Assembly: GCF_000739635.1 (NCBI RefSeq)
Contig: NZ_BATQ01000043.1
Coordinates: 1-64,000, forward strand
Direction of reading: 5' to 3'
Source of the DNA: Verrucomicrobium sp. BvORR034
GTDB taxonomy: Bacteria; Verrucomicrobiota; Verrucomicrobiia; Verrucomicrobiales; Verrucomicrobiaceae
DNA length: 64,000 nt
Part shown: piece after piece, positions 36,901 through 43,600 of the stretch
Layout: each line of letters begins with the position of its first letter
Numbering within the stretch: the stretch's first letter is position 1
Notes under the pieces: model-generated
What the model was told of the DNA's origin: nothing
Seen by the model: the letters and a program-made list of their open reading frames with translations, nothing else
The model's database searches: none
Position numbers and translations under genes: made by a program

Positions 36901-37243
36901 CGTGAGCTTTGCCCGTGACAATGTGCTACAGGGGGCGACACCGCTGCAAGCGGCCTTCAATGCCGGCAGCACACGCATCCGCGCCGTGCTCATGACAGCC
37001 CTCGCCATGGTCATTGGCATGGTGCCCATGAGCCTGGGCGTCGGTGAGGGGGGCGAACAGAACGCCCCGCTGGCCCGGGCGGTGATCGGTGGCCTGACGC
37101 TGGCCACTCTCGCCACCCTCTTCTTTGTGCCGGCAGTGTTCTCCCTGCTGCATCGTCGCAAGGTGACCGTCTTGGATCCGCTCCTGATGGATGCGGATGA
37201 CGAGGTCCTGCCCGCCGCAGCCATGAAGTCCGCAGCTTCCTAG
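33980..37243 (+). CDS. RND efflux permease (AcrB/HAE family)
   Basis: A 1087-residue inner-membrane proton/drug antiporter. It starts with TM1 (PYTFIVLALVLLLSTPVMLL) and the usual DIFPSINIPV loop. Two porter halves alternate with TM clusters near 335-480 and 555-1065. The TM4 proton-relay Asp pair is present in VGILVDDATVEIENVH. A His-rich cytosolic insertion (HHAPEDAAHGGHGHDAPGKK, near 493-512) between the two halves is unusual. AAAGGA about 10 nt upstream supports the start. It is co-transcribed with the adaptor gene 52 bp downstream; no outer-membrane factor follows, so it must use a TolC-like protein from elsewhere. The substrate is unknown; control by the divergent LysR protein is likely. 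Confidence 0.92.
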   Translation: MWIVRLALRRPYTFIVLALVLLLSTPVMLLRTPTDIFPSINIPVISIIWQYAGLSPQEVEQRILYIHERSLSATVNDIEHIESNSYNGVGIIKVFLRPGASVDAGVAQLTAVAQTILRQMPPGQTPPLVIRYNASTVPILQYAFTSNKMSEQEIYDTVQNQVRVGLASVQGAQIPWPYGGKTRVVSVDLDLTALKSKNLTARDVVNAMDAQNLILPAGTAKIKETEYNVGVNSSPRVLDELNNLPVKTVNGATIYVRDVAQVRDGYQPQQNVVRKDGVRGVLLTIMKSGMASTLQVVDSVKGELPRLLSGLPADLKVEEFADQSLFVRAAVNGVVHEGIIAAALTALMILLFLGSWRSTVIIAVSIPLSVLASIAILSALGETINLMTLGGLALAVGILVDDATVEIENVHRHMSMGKSFVQAILDGSKEIALPAFVSTICICIVFVPMFFLTGVARYLFVPLAEAVVFAMMASYFISRTLVPTLIAWFYKNVPHHAPEDAAHGGHGHDAPGKKPFLLVRPFVAFQRGFEHAFATFHAGYQRLLGAVLQQRVAFVILFLAMAAGSLALVPQLGQDFFPQVDAGQIKLHLRARSGTRIEETARLVDAVEQTIRKEIPSHEIAGILDNIGIPNSGISLSYSNNGLYGTGDADVLVSLKHGHQPTEEHVRRLRLRLNKEFPGTTFYFLPADIVSQTLNFGLPAPFDVQIYGRNQTANRELAARLADKIRTIPGAVDVRVQQPADQPQFTVEVDREKAAEIGLTERDVANSVLLSLSGSGQVQPLYWLNPTNGIQYLINARTPEREMDSLANLEAIPVSRSQAGEGDGQLLSNLATLKRGQGPGVISHFNVQPVIDIFGGVSGRDLGGVVRDVQKLVDEMQHELPKGTYIMMRGQAETMQSSFHGLGMGMIMAIALIYMLLVVNFQSWVDPFIIITALVGAIAGVVWGLFLTQTTLNVPALMGAIMSLGVATANSVLIVSFARDNVLQGATPLQAAFNAGSTRIRAVLMTALAMVIGMVPMSLGVGEGGEQNAPLARAVIGGLTLATLATLFFVPAVFSLLHRRKVTVLDPLLMDADDEVLPAAAMKSAAS

Positions 37244-37295
37244 TCCATTTCATTCGTAAGGTATTTTCATCAAACCCCATCGCCCTTTTCAGAAC

Positions 37296-38519
37296 ATGAA
37301 CGCTGACATTCCCGCCACCCCCGGCGCTCCCGCGACGGCCAGTCCGCCTGAAACTCTCATCGTGCCTGCGGGCCGTCGGCCCCGGCTGAGCCTCTATTTC
37401 ATGGGGACTCTCGTCCTGGTGGGAGCCGGGGTGTACTTTGGCATGGTCCCCCGCTTGCAACAGAAAGCGCTCGTGGCCGCAGAGACTCAGGAGCTCTCCA
37501 CACCCACGTTTGATACCGTCAGCCCCGGCCCAGGCAAGGTGCCGGAAGGACTGACTCTGTCTGCCGAGCTCAAGCCGATTATCGAAACGCCAGTGTACGC
37601 CCGTGCAAGCGGCTACGTTCGAGCCTGGTCGGTGGACCTCGGCGCGGTGGTGAAGGCTGGCGACCTGCTGGCTGAACTGGAGACGCCGGAGCTGGATCGT
37701 GAAGTGGCCGAAGCCCATGCTACCTTGCAGCAGGCCGAGGCCGCTCGTGCCCTGGCAGAGACCACCGCCAAGCGGTGGGCGACCCTGGCGGAAACCCGCC
37801 TGGTGAGCACACAGGAGGTGGATGAAAAACGCGCTGACCTCACGCTGAAGACGGCCGCTGTAAATGCGGAACGCGCTCGCGTGCAGCGGCTGGAGCAGCT
37901 GGTGGACTTTTCCAAGATCACCGCGCCCTTCGCCGGCACCATCACGGCCCGCCAGGTGGATGTGGGGCAGCTTGTGAGTGCGGGCAGCAGTCATGAACTT
38001 TTCCGTCTCGCTCGCACGGACCGCTTGCGCGCCTACATCCGTGTTCCCCAGAGCCAGTCTCGTGCGGTGACGCTGGGGCAGATTGCAGAGATCGCTCTCC
38101 CGGAAGCTCAGGGACGTACGTTCGAGGCCAAAGTCGTGCGCACTGCTGGTGCGATCGATGCGGCCTCCCGCACACTGCTGACCGAGCTGGAAATCGACAA
38201 CTCCAAGGGCGAGATTCTCGCTGGGAGCTATGCCCGCGTACGCCTGGCGCATGCCCAGGAGAATGTGGCGCTGACGCTGCCTGCCAACACCTTGCTCTTC
38301 CGTGCAGAGGGCATTCAGGCGGGGGTGATTGACGCCAACAACAAGGTGCAACTCCGCACGCTCAAGCTGGGGCGTGACTTCGGTCCCAATGTGGAGATCC
38401 TGGATGGTGTGACCGTGGCTGACCGTGTGATCTTGAACCCGCCAGACTCCCTTTTGCAGGGCGCCACGGTGCGGCCAGCAACGCTCGTCAAACCGGAAGT
38501 AACTACGGCAGCGCGTTGA
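37296..38519 (+). CDS. RND periplasmic adaptor (membrane-fusion protein)
   Basis: A 407-residue adaptor of the AcrA/MdtA type. It has an N-terminal inner-membrane anchor (RLSLYFMGTLVLVGAGVYFG) without a lipobox. The lipoyl region is split (TPVYARASGYVRAWSVDLGAVVKAGDLLAELE ... ITAPFAGTITARQVDVG) around a helical hairpin (DREVAEAHATLQQAEAARALAETTAKRW). Barrel and membrane-proximal domains run to the C-terminus. The gene order permease-adaptor is the reverse of the common adaptor-permease order. It links the adjacent RND permease to an outer-membrane channel encoded elsewhere. Confidence 0.9.
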   Translation: MNADIPATPGAPATASPPETLIVPAGRRPRLSLYFMGTLVLVGAGVYFGMVPRLQQKALVAAETQELSTPTFDTVSPGPGKVPEGLTLSAELKPIIETPVYARASGYVRAWSVDLGAVVKAGDLLAELETPELDREVAEAHATLQQAEAARALAETTAKRWATLAETRLVSTQEVDEKRADLTLKTAAVNAERARVQRLEQLVDFSKITAPFAGTITARQVDVGQLVSAGSSHELFRLARTDRLRAYIRVPQSQSRAVTLGQIAEIALPEAQGRTFEAKVVRTAGAIDAASRTLLTELEIDNSKGEILAGSYARVRLAHAQENVALTLPANTLLFRAEGIQAGVIDANNKVQLRTLKLGRDFGPNVEILDGVTVADRVILNPPDSLLQGATVRPATLVKPEVTTAAR

Positions 38520-38583
38520 AGAAAGCATAGCGTAGGTGATGAGGGTTGTGGGCGGGTGACTCCTGAGCTGCTCGGGGCAGAGG

Positions 38584-38728
38584 TCCTGGGGAGCGCAGGC
38601 GGCCCGCCTGCTGCAAGGGCGGCTCGCCCGTAGCTCGGTTCATCGCGAGATCGTCGCTCTGTCACTCCGATCCCGAGTTCCCGGCGGGCCGCCGGGGACA
38701 GCAGTCGAGCCGACTGCGCTCCCCAGGA
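38584..38728. repeat. REP-like dispersed repeat with 15-bp inverted ends
   Basis: TCCTGGGGAGCGCAG (38584-38598) is repeated in inverted form at 38714-38728, enclosing about 115 bp. Overlapping the left end is a near-palindrome, GCAGGCGG-C-CCGCCTGC (38595-38611). The structure and GC-rich composition are those of a mobile, genome-dispersed intergenic repeat. The rest of the 38520-38916 interval shows no gene. No second copy is in the window. Confidence 0.5.
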
Positions 38729-38916
38729 TCATAAGGATCGACCTTCAACGGGACACTCGGGAGCGCATGCATCCTGCGTGTTTTTCCCGGCATCGGTTCT
38801 TGGACGCACACCAGAAGGGGGTAAATGGCCACGGACTCATTGTATGGTCAGATTGGTCCAACGGACTCCTGGCGCTCTGGCTTGCCTTCTCCCGCCAATC
38901 CTGCTTCGATGGTCGC

Positions 38917-39420
38917 ATGGCTGCCGAACCTGCCGACGTAGACGTGGACAAGGAGATCACGGATCTCTACCGTCACCTCCTGGCAGCATGGAACGCCCGT
39001 GACGCGAGCGGCATGGCGGCGCTCTTCCACGATGACGGCAGCGTGGTGGGCTTCGATGGCAGCCAGATGAACGGACGGGCTGCGATTTCTGCGGAACTGG
39101 GAGACATCTTTGCCAAGTATCCCACCGCCACGTTTGTCGGGCTGATCCGGGAGATTCGTTCCCTGGGGACGGAAGGCGTACTGCTGCGTGCGGAGGTGGG
39201 GATGGTGCCGCGGGATCTGGCGGACATCAATCCGGCGCTGAATGCCATCCAGAGTCTGGTGGCCGTGCGCCTGCCATCAGGCGTGTGGAGAATCGCGCTT
39301 TTCCAGAACACTCCGGCCGCCTATCACGGTCGGCCGGAGTTGAGTGAGAAACTGACGGAAGAGCTGCGTGGGGAGGTGCAAAGAATGCGCTCACACTCCC
39401 CGCCGCAGGCGGCCAGTTGA
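38917..39420 (+). CDS. SnoaL-like/DUF4440 family protein (SgcJ/EcaC type)
   Basis: A 167-residue single-domain protein of the NTF2/SnoaL superfamily: EITDLYRHLLAAWNARDASGMAALFHDDGSVVGFDGSQMNGRAAISAEL matches the start of SgcJ/EcaC-type uncharacterised enzymes. No catalytic set is evident, so it may bind a small molecule or be a non-enzymatic domain. The frame runs open to 38767, but the conserved fold begins at MAAEPADVDV, so the ATG at 38917 is preferred. Its stop codon abuts the stop of the convergent dehydrogenase gene with no gap. Confidence 0.7.
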   Translation: MAAEPADVDVDKEITDLYRHLLAAWNARDASGMAALFHDDGSVVGFDGSQMNGRAAISAELGDIFAKYPTATFVGLIREIRSLGTEGVLLRAEVGMVPRDLADINPALNAIQSLVAVRLPSGVWRIALFQNTPAAYHGRPELSEKLTEELRGEVQRMRSHSPPQAAS

Positions 39421-40485
39421 TCAGGCTTCCGGCGTCAATACCACCTTGAGAAGGCCGTTGCCGGGCTGCACGCCCTTGTGGAACCAGTCGCCGCCCTCGC
39501 TGAGCGGGGCCACCACACTGAGCAGCGGCAGCACCTGGATGGTGCCGTCCTCAATGCGCTCAATGGCCTCGGGATACTCCCCGGCGCAGGCGCAGGATCC
39601 GCGCAGCGTGATCTGGCGCGTCACCACTTCCTGGAGCGGGAAGGGAACGTTTGGCTGGAGATTTCCCACCAGCACCACCGTGCCGCCTTTGCGCACACTG
39701 CGGATGGCGAGGTCCACCGGTGCGGCGGCGCCCACGACTTCAAAGCTGGCATCCACACCATCGCCGCCACCCAGTTCACGCAGTTTGGCAGCCAGACCTT
39801 CTTCTTTGGCGTTGAATGCATCCTCAGCGCCCAGTTGTTTGGCCAGAGCCAGGCGGGAGTCGTCCAGATCCACGGCGTACACGCGGTTCCACCCGCGCGC
39901 TTTCAGCGCCTGGAGCACCAGCAGGCCAATCAGGCCCGCGCCCACCACAACCGCCATCTCCTGACGGGTGGTCAGGGCGGGGGAGTGGGCATTCGGCCGG
40001 GGGGCCAAGTTCACTGCATGCAGGGCGATGCTCACCGGCTCGGCAAAGGCCGCCTTCTCATAGGCGAGGCCGTCCGGCAGGCGGTAGAGGATGTGCTGGG
40101 GCAGGGCCACCTGATCGGCGAAGCAGCCGTGGCGGCGGTAGTCGCCGCAGGAGACTCCCAGCACCTTGCGGTTCTTGCACAGGTTCACGTTGCCCGCCTT
40201 GCAGTCCGGGCAGTTTCCACAGTATTCGGTGGAGTCGAAGGTCACGCGGTCGCCCACTTTCCAGTCGGTCACGCCTTCACCCACGGCGGAGATTTCACCG
40301 GCAGCTTCATGGCCCATGATGATGGGAGGAATGCGGCGGCCGCTGCGGCCGTCCATGCCGTGCAGGTCACTGCCGCAGATGCCGCAGGCCTTGATGTCCA
40401 CCAGCACTTCACCCTGCTGGGGCTGGGGGGCGGGAGCATCACCAAATTCAAAAGTAGAGGGGGCGACAAGGGTCAGTGCTTTCAT
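39421..40485 (-). CDS. Zinc-dependent alcohol/polyol dehydrogenase (MDR family)
   Basis: A 354-residue medium-chain dehydrogenase similar to sorbitol or galactitol-1-phosphate dehydrogenases. Catalytic zinc ligands are Cys37 (ACGICGSDLH) and His59-Glu60 (MGHEAAGE). The structural zinc Cys cluster is Cys89, Cys92, Cys95 and Cys103. The Rossmann Gly motif VVGAGLIGLLVLQ and Asp in YAVDLDDSRL, at the expected position after strand 2, suggest NAD preference. It probably oxidises a sugar alcohol or secondary alcohol to the ketone; the exact substrate is unresolved. It is transcribed alone, from the divergent region shared with the alpha-2-macroglobulin gene. Confidence 0.85.
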   Translation of the reverse strand: MKALTLVAPSTFEFGDAPAPQPQQGEVLVDIKACGICGSDLHGMDGRSGRRIPPIIMGHEAAGEISAVGEGVTDWKVGDRVTFDSTEYCGNCPDCKAGNVNLCKNRKVLGVSCGDYRRHGCFADQVALPQHILYRLPDGLAYEKAAFAEPVSIALHAVNLAPRPNAHSPALTTRQEMAVVVGAGLIGLLVLQALKARGWNRVYAVDLDDSRLALAKQLGAEDAFNAKEEGLAAKLRELGGGDGVDASFEVVGAAAPVDLAIRSVRKGGTVVLVGNLQPNVPFPLQEVVTRQITLRGSCACAGEYPEAIERIEDGTIQVLPLLSVVAPLSEGGDWFHKGVQPGNGLLKVVLTPEA

Positions 40486-40495
40486 GGAGGGAGGA

Positions 40496-40526
40496 GGAAA
40501 AAATCCGCCCCGGATAAAATCCGGGG
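40496..40526 (-). terminator. Attenuator-like hairpin in the dehydrogenase leader
   Basis: On the minus strand, CCCCGGAT-TTT-ATCCGGGG (8-bp perfect stem; 40508-40526) is followed by CGGATTTTTT. The T-tract ends about 10 nt before the ATG of the dehydrogenase. The shape is that of an intrinsic terminator sited inside the gene's own leader, which suggests attenuation. The sequence just before the ATG is CCTCCTCCCTCC, with no purine-rich ribosome site. Confidence 0.5.
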
Positions 40527-40684
40527 AAAGGAAGAAACGCCGGTCAGGAAAGGACTTTTCAAGGGGGGAGTCAAACAGTCTTGGAGAATCTGCGAGGATT
40601 CAAAAATATCGCCCAACAGTTCTTACTCCGCACTGTCTTGTAATTCCGCGTCACAATCTTTAACATAGTGCGAAGCACACCTAT

Positions 40685-43600
40685 ATGTCCCGCTGGTCAG
40701 GAATTTTGGTGCCGCGCAATTGGGGGAAGTTGCCCCGTGCGGTTGTCGGAGAGTTTAAATACCGTCCCCCGGCATGGGGTGTTGCGGCATTCCAAGCCAC
40801 GTTTGAGAGCATGTCCCGACGCCCTGGCGTCTGGGCAGGCACCATCGTAGCCGCCGGTCTGCTGAGCATCGGCAGCTGGCATGGCTACCACTGGTGGGAG
40901 GCTCACAAGCCCCGTCCTCGCGTGCTGACCGTGCAGCGCGAGGTCATCGGCAAGCTGACCGCCCCTCCGGTGACTCCGGTGGTGAAAGGCAAAGCCCAAC
41001 CCCAACCCCTGCGCCTGGACTTTGACCAGTCCCTGGCGCAACTGGATGAACTCGACAAAGCGGGAGCCAAGGGCATGGTGCTGGATCCGCCCCTGCCGGG
41101 TGCCTGGAGATGGCTGGACGACAAGCACCTGATCTTTGAACCTGGGCGCGACTGGCCTGCCGGGATGGACTATGAGGTGAAGCTGGATACGGCGGCCTTT
41201 GCCAAAGAGGCGAAGCTGAAGGAGTCCGTCTTCAAGTTCCAGACACCACCGCTCCAGCCTGCCGTGGTGAAGTCTGAGTTCTATACCGATCCCAAAGACC
41301 CCACCCTGCATCAGGCGGTGATGGAGTTGAAGTTCAGCCACCCGGTGGAACGGACGGATCTGGAGAAGCTGGTGCGGGTGGAAGTGCTCGGAAAGACCCC
41401 CGTATTCGGCAAGCGTGACAGTGCTGGGCCTCTCTTTACCGTGGTGGAAGGCGCTCATCAGCGGCAGTTCTGGGTGCGCACCAACCGGGTCAGCATTCCC
41501 GAGAAAGAGGACTTCATCAAGTTGACCCTCGAACCCGGCCTGAAGACCACCAACGGTGGCGAGGGCACCGGCAAGCCAGTCGGGTCAAGCATTCGCGTTC
41601 CAGACATCTACAGCGGTTTCAACGTGGAAAGCGCCGACACCCGCATCATCCGTACGGATGAAGGCGAGCCCGAGCAATATCTGTTCGTCGAGGCGAGCGG
41701 CTATGCCCGTGGAGAGGAGATGGAGAAGCACATCGAGGTCTGGTTGCTCCCCAAGGACAAACCTGCGGACAAAGACGGCAAGGTGGCGGAGGATTACGAC
41801 TGGCCGAACACCGGTGAGGTGACGCCAGAGGTGCTGAAGCTGGCCAAGCCGGTGAAACTCACGCGGGTGGAAACGGAAGTGGAGGAAGGAGAGCCCTTGA
41901 GCACTTCTCACGCCTTTAAACTCCTGGTGGAAGAGGCAGGCCGTCTCTATGTGCGCCTGACCAAGGGCGTCGAAGCTCTGGGCGGATTCAAGTTGGGCAA
42001 AGACTTTGCCGCCGTGGCAGATGTGCCGGAGTTCCCCAATGAGGTGGACATTCTCGGTGAGGGCGGGTTGTTGGCGCTCAATGGCGAGCGCAAGATCTCC
42101 ATCAAGTCCCGCGGCGTGGGGCATGTGCGCTACACGCTGGCGCGCGTTCCCTTTAGCCAGGTGAATCACGTGGCCCGCTTTGCCAAAGGCGACTTCCAGG
42201 ATCCCTACTGGTCGGGAGACGTGGATGAGGAGAACATCTCCCGCATCAAGCGTGAGATCAAACCGACCACGATGCGCAATGAGTATCAGGCCAACTACCT
42301 GACCTTTGACTTTGCCGAGGCTCTTGCCGCCGCGGATCCGGCCGATCCCGATGCCTCCCGTGGACTTTTCTTCCTGGATGTGGAAGGCGTCCGGCAGCGT
42401 TCCGATGACGAGAAGGAGGAGGCAGATTCCGATGAGCAGGGGAGCGATCCTGAGGATGCCTGGGTGCGTGTGGAGGAGGATTGCCATGCCCGCCGCTTCA
42501 TCCTGGTGACGGACCTTGGCCTGCTGGTGAAGCGCAATGCCGACGGTTCTCGCGAAGTTTTCGTGCAGAGCATTCAGAAGGGGGAACCGGTGGAAGGCGC
42601 CAAGATCATTGTGCTGGCCAAGAATGGCGAGTTCATCAGTGAAGGCACCACCACCGCCGACGGACACTGGCATGCGGATGCAGTGGAGCACCTGAAGCGT
42701 GAAAAGACCCCCGTGGCCATCATTGCCCGCCTGGGCAACGATGTTTCGTTTATTCCCTTTAACCGTCCGGACCGGCTGGTGGACTTCTCCCGGTTTGACA
42801 CCGGCGGGGTGCAGGCCTCGCAGAATGAGGCGCTGGATGCCTTCCTCTTTACGGAGCGCGGCGTCTATCGTCCTGGGGACACTGTGCACGTCAGCGGCGT
42901 GGTGCGTCGCCGGGACTGGGGTGGTGAGCTGGATGGACTGCCGGTGAAGATGTTGTTCTTCGATGCCAAGGGCAATCAGACCGGCTCGGAGGAAGTGGCT
43001 CTGCCGGAAGACGGCTTCTTTGACATGGAACTGCCCACGGACGAGGCCGACCCCACGGGCACGTTCCAGGCCCGCCTCTATCTCATGCAGGGTGAGGATG
43101 AGGAGCGCAAGATTCTCCTCGGTCGTACCACGTTCCGTCTGGAGGACTTCCAGCCCGATCGCATGAAGCTGGCGGTGTCTTTCAATTCCGATGTCGGAGC
43201 TGGCTGGGTGCAACCTCGTGAGGTGAAAGCGTCTCTCTCACTGCAATCGCTGTTTGGCTTCCCCGCCGCAGACCGCACCATCAAGGCGCGGCTGGAGCTT
43301 AATCCGGCTTGGTTCGCTTTTGACAAGTTCCCAGACTACACCTTCCACACCTGGGCCAAGAGCAACCTCAATGAAGAGGATGCAGAGGAGGGGTCGGATG
43401 CCGCCAAGACGGTGGACCTGGGTGAGCAGGTGACGGATGCCCGCGGCGAGGCGACCTTTAATCTGGCGCTGGAGCGCTTTGCTGAGGGCAGCTTCTTCCT
43501 GAACTTCCTTGCTGAAGGGTTTGAGAAGGACGGAGGTCGCAGCGTGCGCACCGCCCAGTCCATGTTGGTTTCCCCCCAGCCGTTTGTGGTGGGTTACAAG

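Noticed and set aside
39478-40668. 396-residue plus-strand frame
   Set aside because: It is antisense to the dehydrogenase with clear zinc motifs on the other strand.
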